Of a stretch of DNA of 8,912 bases, positions 1 through 6,273 are shown one piece after another. This DNA is from a bacterium (GTDB lineage Bacteria; UBA8248): positions 1 to 8,912 of the forward strand of contig JAQBZT010000106.1 in assembly GCA_027622355.1 (NCBI GenBank), in the 5' to 3' direction. How positions within the stretch are numbered: the first letter of the stretch is position 1; the number at the start of each line of letters is the position of its first letter. Made by a program: the position numbers and the translations under genes. The notes under the pieces were generated by a model. It saw only the letters and a list, made by a program, of their open reading frames with translations, was not told the DNA's origin and made no database searches.

Positions 1-14
1 AGTCCTCGGCGGTT

Positions 15-32
15 GCCCTGCAAGGGCTTTTT
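15..32 (+). terminator. Small rho-independent terminator at left edge
   Basis: GCCCT (15-19) pairs with AGGGC (23-27) around a three-base loop and is followed by five T (28-32). The stem is only 5 bp, so this is a modest candidate. It would end an upstream gene lying outside the window. The first 60 bases also form an open frame (frame 1, stop TGA at 61-63), but its 20 residues resemble nothing I recognise, so no gene is called in 1-111. Confidence 0.45.
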
Positions 33-111
33 CCTGTATTTGTCCGCATTCTTCCTCAGGTGAAAATTCTTTGTGAGAGAATCGCGGGTTTTGGTAAAGG
101 AGTATTGGCAA

Positions 112-609
112 ATGGCAAACGAATCTGAAGAGCATAGCGAGGGGCAGAGCTTCAAGGTCAGCGATCGGCGGTTTTCCATCAGGGGCTATGAAGACGAAGA
201 GGTGGCCGGGGCTGATTCTGCACCAGAGTCCGTCGCCGCGCCGTCGCCCCCTCCTGCGCCGGAGCCCGCTGCGGCTGCCCGGGAAGAGGTGAAGGCGGAC
301 GCGCCGCCGCCCCAGGAGGCGGAGGCGGATGAGGCATCCGAGCAGGGGGCAGAAGCATCGGGCCGGGAGTTCGAGATGCTGATGGCCATTTTGCAGGGGA
401 ATGCGCTGGCGGCCATGGGGCTCAATCCCCAGTCGGGCGAGCGGCTGGGCGCGCCCGATCAGCGGGCGGCCCGCCTTTTCGTTGACATCGTCGAGATGGT
501 CAAGAGGAAGATGGGGCCCAATCTCTCACCCGAGGAAGAGGGTCTGATTAACCATCTGCTTTCGGATCTGCAGATGCTCTACGTCCGGGAGGTGGGGATC
601 GGCGGCTGA
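112..609 (+). CDS. DUF1844 family protein
   Basis: A 165-residue protein of unknown function. The N-terminal third is acidic and then rich in Ala, Pro and Glu (about residues 30-85), which looks like a disordered linker. The C-terminal part (about 88-162) begins FEMLMAILQGNALAAMGL and continues through a helix with DIVEMVKRK and a segment with LSPEEEGLINHLLSDLQMLYV. This pattern matches DUF1844, a short helical domain common in deltaproteobacteria-like genomes. The frame opens at a GTG at 73, but I chose ATG at 112 because AAAGGAG (96-102) lies 9 nt upstream and the 13 extra residues look unrelated. rpoZ follows 129 nt downstream on the same strand, so the two may be cotranscribed. No enzymatic role can be assigned. 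Confidence 0.82.
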   Translation: MANESEEHSEGQSFKVSDRRFSIRGYEDEEVAGADSAPESVAAPSPPPAPEPAAAAREEVKADAPPPQEAEADEASEQGAEASGREFEMLMAILQGNALAAMGLNPQSGERLGAPDQRAARLFVDIVEMVKRKMGPNLSPEEEGLINHLLSDLQMLYVREVGIGG

Positions 610-690
610 GCGGCGATTTTGGGGGCCCTTGTTGTTGTTTAAACGGGCCGGAACAGGTAGAGTTCCGCCGGGTGAGAATCCGGTGTAAAG

Positions 691-717
691 AAAAACCCTT
701 GTTTTCAGGGTATTTTT
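691..717 (+). terminator. Weak terminator-like hairpin in rpoZ leader
   Basis: ACCCT (695-699) can pair with AGGGT (707-711) across a 7-nt loop, with a T-rich run at 713-717 and A-rich sequence on the 5' side. It could partly end transcription from the DUF1844 gene or act as an attenuator just before rpoZ. The stem is short, so the call is tentative. Confidence 0.3.
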
Positions 718-738
718 ATCGAATGATGGGGAGACCGT

Positions 739-1014
739 ATGGTTCAGCAGGCCTCGTATGATGAGATTTTCGAGCAGGCGCTCAACAAGGTGGAAAACCG
801 ATTTCTCCTCTCGGTGATCCTGGCCAAGCGGGTCCATCAGCTTCGCCGGGGGGCGGAGCCGCTGGTTCCGGCCCAGGATCTGGAGACGTACGAGGAGATT
901 ACCTTCCGGGAGATCATTGAGGGAAAACTCGAGTGGCGCTCGGCTCCTGATCAGCCGCACCCCGGAGACATGGTGCAGAATGTCGGAGAGGGCGACTTCG
1001 ACGATATGGACTAG
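739..1014 (+). CDS. rpoZ: DNA-directed RNA polymerase omega subunit
   Basis: A 91-residue omega subunit, the small chaperone-like component that helps beta-prime fold and join the core RNA polymerase. The family core is visible at residues 15-42: an NKVENRF motif, then LLSVILAKRVHQLRRG. It is followed by the EEITFREIIEGKL stretch, which matches the C-terminal helix where other omegas have an ALxEI-like pattern. The tail is strongly acidic (GEGDFDDMD), and length is normal for the family. GGGGAG at 728-733 sits 5 nt before the ATG. The 129-nt leader upstream can fold into several short hairpins. The usual gmk neighbour is absent; the next gene is a converging aminotransferase only 15 nt away. 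Confidence 0.93.
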   Translation: MVQQASYDEIFEQALNKVENRFLLSVILAKRVHQLRRGAEPLVPAQDLETYEEITFREIIEGKLEWRSAPDQPHPGDMVQNVGEGDFDDMD

Positions 1015-1029
1015 CCCCCGCCCGCCCGC

Positions 1030-2178
1030 TCACCGTCGGGCGAGGTGTGCCCCGATGCGGGCGATTCCCTCCGCAATGTTTTCGATCGAGTTGCAGTAGG
1101 AGATGCGGAGGAATCCCTCTCCGCGGGGGCCGAAGTCCGCGCCCGGCCCGACGGCGACGCCGGTGTTCTCCAGAATCTCCCGGGCCAGCTCGAGCGAGTC
1201 CGCCCCGAAGGCCCGGGCGTCCGCCAGGACGTAGAATGCCCCGTCGGGCTCGCGGTGAACGGCCAGCCCGATCTCCTTCAATCCCTTGATGGTGGCCTTC
1301 CGGCGCGTATCGTAGACGGCGCGCATCTTTTCGGCCTCGGGAATCGCATGCTTGAGGGCCGCGACACCTCCTTCCTGAACGAACGAATTGGGCGAGACGA
1401 AATAATTTTGCAGCAGAATCTCGATAGGGCGGACGTATGCTTCCGGGAGAATCAGGTAGCCCAGCCGCCAGCCGGTCATGGCGAAATATTTGGAAAACCC
1501 GTTGACGATGAACGCGGTATCGGAAAATTCGAGGGCAGAGTGATCGGGCGCGCCGTAGCTGAGGCCGTGGTATATCTCATCGGAGACGACCGGGACGCCG
1601 AGATTGCACAGGGCCGCGAGCCGCTCTCCCTCGAGGCGGAAGCCGGTCGGGTTGGAGGGAGAGTTGAGCAGAATCGCCCTTGTTTTCGGGGTGATTCGCT
1701 CCTGAACCGCTTCCACCTCCAGGGCGAAATTCTCCTCGGGTCCGGCCGGGACGAGCACCGGCCTTCCGCCGGCCGAGAGCACAAAGCTGGGATAGCAGGC
1801 GTAGTGCGGATCGGTGAGGAGCACCTCGTCTCCCTCTTCGAGCAGGACGGCGAACAGCGCGAGCATGGCGGCGCTCGAGCCGAGGGTCACCGCGACCCGA
1901 GATGCCCCGATGGAAAGACCGTAGCGCTCGTTGTAGAAGGCGGCGATGGCCTCGCGAAGCTGCAAGGTGCCGAGCGCGGTGGTGTAATGGGTTTTTCCGT
2001 TTTCCAGCGCCTCCTGCGCGGCGCGGACGATGGGCGCCGGGGTGTCGAAATCCGGCTCCCCCACCTCGAGGTGGATCACGCTCTTCCCCGCGGCTTCGAG
2101 CCGCTGGGCCCGCTCGAGGATGTCCATGACCAGAAAGGGCTGGATGTCCCGGATTCTTTTCGGCAGCTTCAGCGCCAC
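1030..2178 (-). CDS. PLP-dependent class I/II aminotransferase
   Basis: A fold-type I aminotransferase of 382 residues, the usual length of the aspartate/aromatic aminotransferase branch. It would move an amino group between an amino acid and a 2-oxo acid in the cytosol. Visible residues, numbered from this start: SNPTG with Asn176, the SDEIYHGL block with Asp200 and Tyr203 contacting the cofactor, the Schiff-base lysine Lys230 in FSKYFAMTGWRLGY followed by Arg238, and the substrate-carboxylate arginine Arg358 in FLRISYCNS. The N-terminal LEVGEPDFDTP motif is also typical. A GTG at 2214 would add 12 residues. I prefer the GTG at 2178 because AGGGG lies about 11 nt upstream and homologues generally begin close to this LPKRIRDIQPF segment. 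Exact substrate cannot be read from sequence. No biosynthetic partner gene is adjacent, so its pathway is open. Confidence 0.93.
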   Translation of the reverse strand: MALKLPKRIRDIQPFLVMDILERAQRLEAAGKSVIHLEVGEPDFDTPAPIVRAAQEALENGKTHYTTALGTLQLREAIAAFYNERYGLSIGASRVAVTLGSSAAMLALFAVLLEEGDEVLLTDPHYACYPSFVLSAGGRPVLVPAGPEENFALEVEAVQERITPKTRAILLNSPSNPTGFRLEGERLAALCNLGVPVVSDEIYHGLSYGAPDHSALEFSDTAFIVNGFSKYFAMTGWRLGYLILPEAYVRPIEILLQNYFVSPNSFVQEGGVAALKHAIPEAEKMRAVYDTRRKATIKGLKEIGLAVHREPDGAFYVLADARAFGADSLELAREILENTGVAVGPGADFGPRGEGFLRISYCNSIENIAEGIARIGAHLARR

Positions 2179-2227
2179 GCAGGCTGTTTCCCCTGGATAA
2201 TGGGCCGCAAGCACCGGAAATCATTGG

Positions 2228-2256
2228 TTGATTTGATTTTCCCCGGGTGCTAGACT
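2228..2256 (+). promoter_or_regulatory. Candidate upstream promoter for HU/IHF gene
   Basis: TTGATT (2228-2233) and TAGACT (2251-2256) are separated by exactly 17 nt. Each hexamer matches the sigma-70 consensus at 4 of 6 positions. It lies in the gap between the divergent aminotransferase and HU/IHF genes and would give a leader of about 130 nt. Confidence 0.35.
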
Positions 2257-2266
2257 TCCCGCATCT

Positions 2267-2296
2267 TTGACATGACCGTGCATGTCTGCTTTTACT
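2267..2296 (+). promoter_or_regulatory. Candidate sigma-70 promoter for HU/IHF gene
   Basis: A perfect -35 box TTGACA (2267-2272) is followed after 18 nt by TTTACT (2291-2296), which matches the -10 consensus at 4 of 6. It would start RNA near 2303 and leave a leader of about 90 nt. The -35 overlaps an inverted repeat (2269-2286), as expected if a repressor or activator acts here. Confidence 0.45.
2269..2286. promoter_or_regulatory. Perfect dyad overlapping -35 box (candidate operator)
   Basis: GACATG and CATGTC form perfect 6-bp arms around a 6-nt centre. The left arm overlaps the TTGACA -35 of the candidate HU/IHF promoter, which suits a dimeric DNA-binding regulator. No cognate regulator can be named. 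Confidence 0.35.
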
Positions 2297-2331
2297 TACG
2301 CGGTGTGAGCGCGCAACCCACATATGACCGT

Positions 2332-2393
2332 CCGCCTCGGGAATTGTAAAGAGGCGGCCTTTTCTTTTCTGAAAATTTCGTAGGGGAAAGGCC
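2332..2393 (+). promoter_or_regulatory. Leader with two competing hairpins before HU/IHF
   Basis: Hairpin A pairs CCGCCTC (2332-2338) with GAGGCGG (2351-2357) and is followed by a U-rich stretch (2360-2369), so it resembles an intrinsic terminator. Hairpin B pairs 2356-2364 (starting GGCCTTT) with 2385-2393 (ending AAAGGCC) and would cover the 3' part of the AGGGG ribosome-binding site. G2356 and G2357 are used by both, so A and B compete. Regulation is inferred from pairing alone. Confidence 0.35.
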
Positions 2394-2394
2394 G

Positions 2395-2688
2395 TTGACC
2401 AAAATCGACATCATCAATCTGGTGGCAGAAGACACAGGACTCAGCAAGGTAAAAGCCGAAGAGGCGGTTGAGAGCATCATCGAAACCATCAAGGGGACTT
2501 TGGGCGAAGGGGAGTCGGTGATTCTGCGCCGGTTCGGTTCCTTCCAGGTCCGCTCGAAGAACGCCCGCGTCGGCCGCAACCCCAAGACGGGCCAGGAGGC
2601 GCCCATCAGCGCCCGCAAGGTGGTCCGATTCAAATCCGGGAAGCACTTCAAGGAGGCGGTCAACGGCGCCCCGGTCCGTTTCTACTAG
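2395..2688 (+). CDS. HU/IHF family nucleoid-associated DNA-binding protein
   Basis: A 97-residue member of the HU/IHF family, small dimeric proteins that bend and compact DNA and assist replication, recombination and transcription. The family signature is clear: RRFGSFQVRSKNARVGRNPKTG at about residues 45-66 covers the start of the DNA-grasping arm and its Pro at the tip, followed by PISARKVVRFKSGKHFKEAVN. The arm and the ISARKVV stretch lean towards the IHF-alpha branch, but many lineages have similar HU proteins, so no gene symbol is given. The start is a TTG at 2395, fixed by AGGGG (2382-2386) 8 nt upstream and by the family N-terminus (TKIDIINLVAE). It is a single gene with its own promoter region and a strong terminator. 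Confidence 0.95.
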   Translation: MTKIDIINLVAEDTGLSKVKAEEAVESIIETIKGTLGEGESVILRRFGSFQVRSKNARVGRNPKTGQEAPISARKVVRFKSGKHFKEAVNGAPVRFY

Positions 2689-2719
2689 ACCCTTCCGGCG
2701 GTTCCTCGCAAAACACATT

Positions 2720-2750
2720 GAAAAAAGGCCTCTTCGGGGGCCTTTTTTTT
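2720..2750. terminator. Bidirectional rho-independent terminator
   Basis: AGGCCTC (2726-2732) pairs with GGGGCCT (2737-2743) around a UUCG tetraloop, giving a very stable stem. An A-tract on the left (2720-2726) and eight T on the right (2743-2750) allow termination on both strands. It lies between the HU/IHF gene on + and the queA stop on -, so it probably ends both. Confidence 0.88.
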
Positions 2751-2757
2751 CTTCCCT

Positions 2758-3798
2758 CTACACGAGCAGCATCGCGTCCCCGTAGCTGTAGAACCGGTAC
2801 CCCTTCTCCCGGGCCAGCCCATAGGCGCCCAGGATGCGCTCTTTTCCCGCAAAGGCGGCCACCAGCATCAGCAGGGTCGAGCGGGGAAGGTGAAAATTCG
2901 TCAGCAGGCCGTCAATCACCCGGAAGTCGTGGCCCGGCCGGATAAAAAGCCGGCTCTCGGCGGGGCCCGCCGAAAGGAGGTTTTCTCCCCCCTCCGCCGC
3001 CATCGCGGCGCTCTCCAGCGCCCGGACGACGGTGGTTCCCACGGCGATGATTCGGCCTCCGCTCCGCCGCGCGCCCTCGATCACCTCCGCCGTCTCCGGC
3101 GGAATTTCATAACACTCGGCGTCCATTTTGTGATCCTCAATCTGTTCACTTTTTACAGGCCGGAACGTTCCGGGTCCCACATGCAGGGTGAGGGACGCCC
3201 ACCTTATCCCGGCCGCCTCCAGCTTCTTCAAGAGATCGTGCGTGAGGTGGAGCCCCGCCGTCGGGGCGGCGATGGCGCCCGGGGATCTGGCGTAGACGGT
3301 CTGATAGCGCTTCGCGTCCAGCGGCTCGGGCCTGCGCTCGAGATAGGGCGGCAGGGGCACCTCTCCCGATGCGTCGAGCCACTCGAAAAGCGCCGCGTGC
3401 GATTGTCCCGGGAAGGAGATGGCGCGCTCCTCGCCCGGCGGCCCGAGAGTGCCTTCCATCCCGCCGGGGAAGAGAATGCGCTCGCCCGCCTTCAGGGGGC
3501 GGTTGGCCGATACCATGGCGATGAGGGTGCCGGACACATCCCCGGGCCGGAGAAACAGCGCCTCCACCTTTCCGCCGGTCGGCCTCTTCCCGAACATCCG
3601 CCAGGGTCTGACTTTCGTGTCGTTGACCACCAGGAGATCGCCCGCGCGGAGGTAGGCGCCCAGATCGCGGATGCGGGCGTGCGCCATTTCGCCGCCGCCG
3701 CGGGGGAGGACGAGCAGCCGGGCGTCCTCGCGGCGCGCGGCGGGGTAGCGGGCGATGGCCGATTTGGGAAGTTCGTAGTCGAATTCGCTCAGCTTCAT
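2758..3798 (-). CDS. queA: tRNA preQ1(34) S-adenosylmethionine ribosyltransferase-isomerase
   Basis: A 346-residue QueA, full length. It transfers and isomerises the ribosyl part of S-adenosylmethionine onto preQ1 at tRNA position 34, giving epoxyqueuosine on the way to queuosine. Family blocks in order: N-terminal MKLSEFDYELPKSAIARYP, LLVVNDTKVRPWRMFGK (55-71), PLPPYL (148-153), YQTVYARSPGAIAAPTAGLH (165-184), LTLHVGPGTFRPVK (203-216), IEDHKMDAE (220-228), IAVGTTVVRALES (251-263), LLTNFHLPRSTLLMLVAAFAG (298-318) and the C-terminal YRFYSYGDAML. The open frame extends 89 codons further upstream, but that part overlaps trmJ and is low complexity, so ATG 3798 is the start. No good Shine-Dalgarno is visible, so translation may depend on the gene upstream, which ends 32 nt before. 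Other queuosine genes are not in the window. Confidence 0.96.
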   Translation of the reverse strand: MKLSEFDYELPKSAIARYPAARREDARLLVLPRGGGEMAHARIRDLGAYLRAGDLLVVNDTKVRPWRMFGKRPTGGKVEALFLRPGDVSGTLIAMVSANRPLKAGERILFPGGMEGTLGPPGEERAISFPGQSHAALFEWLDASGEVPLPPYLERRPEPLDAKRYQTVYARSPGAIAAPTAGLHLTHDLLKKLEAAGIRWASLTLHVGPGTFRPVKSEQIEDHKMDAECYEIPPETAEVIEGARRSGGRIIAVGTTVVRALESAAMAAEGGENLLSAGPAESRLFIRPGHDFRVIDGLLTNFHLPRSTLLMLVAAFAGKERILGAYGLAREKGYRFYSYGDAMLLV

Positions 3799-3830
3799 GG
3801 GCGGAATCGCATCGCTCGGGGAGAGGGGGC

Positions 3831-4661
3831 TCAGGCGTCTGATTCGCGGCGCGGAGCGGATGAGACTTCCTCCTCGGCGGCCCCGGGAAGCGGCTGAAAG
3901 TCGCCCGAGGGCCGCGAGAGAATGTGGTTGATTTTCCACTGCATCTGCCGCAGCACCCCCCGCATCATCCGCACCTCCCGGCTGTCGGGTTCGCCGCGGT
4001 CCAGCAGCCGGCGGAAAGAGCGCACCACCCGGTGGGGGTCGTGGTGCGGTACGAAGCCGATCCACTCCATCGCCGCCCGGAAGTGCGCGAGGAGACCCTC
4101 GACCTCATCGCGCGGGGCGAGTTCCCGCTGGGTGGACTCCGCCTCCGAAGGGCGCTTTGCGAGGTAAAGCTCCCAGAGGGTGATCATGACCGCCTGGGAG
4201 AGATTGAAGGACTCCCCCTCGGGCTCGGCCGGGAGGACGAGATGTTCCTGGCAAAGGTTCAGTTCGCTGGTTTCGAGGCCCTTGTCCTCTGAGCCGAAGA
4301 TGAGGGCGGTGCGGGTCTGGGCCGCCCGGCGGAGGAGGAGGGCCGCATCTTCGCGCACATCTGTCGTGGGCTTGCGCCTTCGCCCGAGCCGGCGCGAGGC
4401 GCCGATGAGCCGGCCGCAGTCGCGGGTGGCATCCGCCAGGGTGGCATGGTGCGTCGCCGCGTAAAGGATGTCCTTGGCCGACATGGCCATCGAGCGCGCC
4501 TCAATGCTCTTCGCGGTGCAGCGGGGGGCGACGAGGCGCAGATCGCTCAGGCCGAAATGCGCCATCGCCCGCGCAATGGCGCCCACGTTGCCCGCCCCCT
4601 TGGGGCGGACCAGAATGACGGCGAATTGTCCCTCGGAATCGAGGGGGGTGCGCATGTTCAC
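3831..4661 (-). CDS. trmJ: TrmJ-like SpoU-family RNA 2'-O-methyltransferase
   Basis: A 276-residue SPOUT (TrmH/SpoU) methyltransferase, closest in pattern to TrmJ, which methylates the 2'-O of tRNA position 32 using S-adenosylmethionine. Motif 1 is VRPKGAGNVGAIARAM (18-33, with Asn25 and Arg31), motif 2 is IFGSEDKGL (121-129) and motif 3 is ESFNLSQAVMI (150-160, with Asn153). These form the trefoil-knot cofactor site. Motif 2 has Ser at 124 where Arg or Pro is common. The C-terminal helical part (182-250) suits TrmJ; the last 25 residues are a low-complexity extension. The GTG at 4661 is preferred over ATG 4655 because GGGGAG (4672-4677) sits 10 nt before it. It lies 84 nt after the glycosyltransferase gene and 32 nt before queA, so two tRNA-modification genes are adjacent. 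Exact RNA target is inferred. Confidence 0.88.
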   Translation of the reverse strand: MNMRTPLDSEGQFAVILVRPKGAGNVGAIARAMAHFGLSDLRLVAPRCTAKSIEARSMAMSAKDILYAATHHATLADATRDCGRLIGASRRLGRRRKPTTDVREDAALLLRRAAQTRTALIFGSEDKGLETSELNLCQEHLVLPAEPEGESFNLSQAVMITLWELYLAKRPSEAESTQRELAPRDEVEGLLAHFRAAMEWIGFVPHHDPHRVVRSFRRLLDRGEPDSREVRMMRGVLRQMQWKINHILSRPSGDFQPLPGAAEEEVSSAPRRESDA

Positions 4662-4695
4662 GTTTCGGGCTCTCCCCGCGGGATGGGTCCGCCGC

Positions 4696-4743
4696 AGCGG
4701 AAACTCCGCCAGCGGTGGAAAGTTTTATACCGGCATTTCCGCT
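4696..4743 (-). other. Intercistronic hairpin between glycosyltransferase and trmJ genes
   Basis: TTTCCGCT (4736-4743) and AGCGGAAA (4696-4703) are perfect 8-bp inverted arms, with a smaller CCGC/GCGG stem-loop inside (4706-4715). On the minus-strand transcript the structure starts 2 nt after the glycosyltransferase stop codon. It has no U-tract, so it looks more like an RNA-processing or stabilising hairpin than a terminator. Confidence 0.4.
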
Positions 4744-4745
4744 TC

Positions 4746-5978
4746 CTAGGAAGCCGGGTGGAGCGGTCTTTCCGCGGGCGGCCTCCGTTTTTCGAGAAAG
4801 CGCTCCACCGCTTCGGCGACCTGTTCGGGCGAGATCTCGTCCAAGCAGTAGTTGTGGCCCCGGTGGCAATGATCCCGCGTGAAGTAGAGCGGGCAGGGGC
4901 TGCATTCGAGGCGGCGGTAGAAAAAAACGGATTCGCTCCCGCGCGCCCCCGATATCTCGGGGGATGTGGGCCCGAAGATGGCGACGACGGGCACTCCCGC
5001 GGCGGCGGCCAGGTGCATCGGGCCGCTGTCGTTTCCCAGGAAGCAGTCCACCGCGCCCAGGATGCCCAGAAGGGTTTCGAGCGGGGCCGGGGGCCAGAGA
5101 AGAATCGGCTGGGTCCGGCAGGCGGCCCGGATTTTTTCGATGATCGCCAAATCGCCGGGCCCTCCGGCCAGCGCGGCGCGGGCGCCGCCCTCCTGGAGGC
5201 GGTCGATCACTTTCGAGAAATTCGATTCCTCCCATCGCTTCGGCGGCCATTTCGCCCCTGGGTGGACGAGGACCAGCGGGGCGCTTCCCGGGGTGAACCC
5301 TTTTTCCGCGAGGGCGGCGCCCGCGCGGGCCCGCGCGCTCTCGCCCGGGGCGAGCTTCCAGCCGGTCTCGAAGTTCGCCGCGCCCACGGCGCGGGCCATG
5401 GCGTTCAGCCGTTCGGAGATGTGGGAGGATTCCTCCACTTCCCACTCGTGGGTGTAGAAGTGTCCCAGCCCCTCGGCGGAGAAGAAGCCGAAGCGGTTGG
5501 TTTTGCGAAAGCCGAGGCGGACCGGGGCGCCGCTCAGCCAGACGGCGGCGCCCGAGTGAAAGAGGCCGGTGAAGTCGATCGCCAGCGAAAATCCTTCTGC
5601 CCGGATGGCCCGCATCTCCCGAAGCCACGCGCCGGCGTTTTTCAACAAAGACGCACCGCGCATGAGAAAGCCGCAGGGGAGCGCGCGGACCCGGTCCACG
5701 CCCGGGATGGCGCTCGCCAGGGGGGCGATGCCGCTTTGTACGAGCAGGTGGATTTCCGCTTCGGGGAACCTTAGGCGAAGCGCCCCGATGGCGGGTGTCG
5801 CCATCAGGAGATCGCCGATGGCGTCCAGCCGGATCAGCAGAATTTTTCCGATCACATCGAGGCGGCCCGCATCGGGCGGAACGCCGGTGAAGGGGGGCCG
5901 CGCGAGGAGGCCGGTCAGCCGGTGAAAAAGATAAGGCAGCGAGCGGAGTATTTGTCCTGCGATGCGGCGAAAAGCCAT
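4746..5978 (-). CDS. Glycosyltransferase family 9 (LPS heptosyltransferase-like)
   Basis: A 410-residue family-9 glycosyltransferase with GT-B fold. It probably adds heptose from an ADP-heptose donor to lipopolysaccharide core on the cytoplasmic face of the inner membrane. The first domain carries IGKILLIRLDAIGDLLMATPAIGALR (43-68), with the acceptor-side Asp-x-Ile-Gly-Asp motif. The second domain carries VHPGAKWPPKRW (238-249) and FLGNDSGPMHLAAAAGVPVVAIFGPTSP (313-340), the donor-binding signature. Residues 1-30 are basic and hydrophobic and may touch the membrane. Near the C-terminus are four cysteines (359, 362, 371, 378). The frame stays open to 6179, but the 67 extra codons are basic, low-complexity sequence. 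ATG 5978 fits the family N-terminus better, though its AGGA is rather far away (13 nt). It is probably the first gene of a unit with trmJ and queA. Exact sugar and acceptor are not readable. Confidence 0.9.
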   Translation of the reverse strand: MAFRRIAGQILRSLPYLFHRLTGLLARPPFTGVPPDAGRLDVIGKILLIRLDAIGDLLMATPAIGALRLRFPEAEIHLLVQSGIAPLASAIPGVDRVRALPCGFLMRGASLLKNAGAWLREMRAIRAEGFSLAIDFTGLFHSGAAVWLSGAPVRLGFRKTNRFGFFSAEGLGHFYTHEWEVEESSHISERLNAMARAVGAANFETGWKLAPGESARARAGAALAEKGFTPGSAPLVLVHPGAKWPPKRWEESNFSKVIDRLQEGGARAALAGGPGDLAIIEKIRAACRTQPILLWPPAPLETLLGILGAVDCFLGNDSGPMHLAAAAGVPVVAIFGPTSPEISGARGSESVFFYRRLECSPCPLYFTRDHCHRGHNYCLDEISPEQVAEAVERFLEKRRPPAERPLHPAS

Positions 5979-6153
5979 GGATTTTCTGCATCCTGTGTCG
6001 GGGCGGTTCTCTCTTGCCCGGTGCGTGTCCTCCTGCCGGGGCCGGCGGCGGCCGGCCGATTCTAGAGGGAGATTGTACACGCTTGAATGCAGGAGCGGAC
6101 AGAAGCGGGTCCCGGCGGGTGCGCGCCCCGGAGATTCCAGCTTAAATAGGGAG

Positions 6154-6175
6154 TTTCGGCGGATTTTGTCCGAAA
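6154..6175. promoter_or_regulatory. Dyad in the divergent glycosyltransferase/Rrf2 gap
   Basis: TTTCGG (6154-6159) and CCGAAA (6170-6175) are perfect 6-bp arms with a 10-nt spacer. It ends 15 nt before a TTGACG -35-like box. The 295-nt gap 5979-6273 holds no gene I can support. Its other visible element is a TACAAT -10-like box on the minus strand (6072-6077), which could serve the glycosyltransferase gene but lacks a good -35. Confidence 0.3.
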
Positions 6176-6190
6176 TCAAAACAGGGGGAC

Positions 6191-6223
6191 TTGACGGATA
6201 CCGGACTGCTGGGAGAATACTAT
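6191..6223 (+). promoter_or_regulatory. Tentative promoter of the Rrf2 gene
   Basis: TTGACG (6191-6196) matches the -35 consensus at 5 of 6. Possible -10 boxes are AATACT (6216-6221, 19-nt spacer) or TACTAT (6218-6223, 21 nt); both spacers are longer than ideal. The spacer contains ATACCGGACT (6198-6207), which matches the left half of the IscR type 1 motif at 9 of 10 positions. Autoregulation by the Rrf2 protein would fit but is inferred. Confidence 0.35.
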
Positions 6224-6273
6224 GTTGTAGAGGTTTTCATCTGCTTTTGGGCTCTCACTAAAGGGGGAGAAGT

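Noticed and set aside
47..49. A minus-strand ATG with GAGGA close upstream as the start of a divergent gene leaving the left edge.
   Set aside because: Only 16 codons are visible, spacing is very short, and the frame crosses the terminator-like hairpin.
662..690. GGGTGAGAATCC string similar to pieces of cobalamin or FMN riboswitches upstream of rpoZ.
   Set aside because: None of the other conserved blocks of either riboswitch is present and the downstream gene is unrelated to B12 or flavin metabolism.
1045..2253. A 402-codon open frame on the plus strand, opposite the aminotransferase.
   Set aside because: It is antisense to a gene with all aminotransferase motifs. Its translation is compositionally odd and shows no domain. 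Long antisense frames are expected in GC-rich coding DNA.
4724..4729. TATAAA on the minus strand as a -10 box of a trmJ promoter.
   Set aside because: No -35-like hexamer at a suitable distance, and it sits in the loop of the intercistronic hairpin.
4446..5774. A 442-codon plus-strand frame and a 496-codon alternative minus-strand frame (4501-5991) over the glycosyltransferase and trmJ genes.
   Set aside because: Both are Arg/Pro/Gly-rich shadows of genes with clear motifs.
5979..6179. An N-terminal extension of 67 residues on the glycosyltransferase.
   Set aside because: Basic, low-complexity sequence with no family similarity. It also overlaps the likely regulatory region of the divergent gene.
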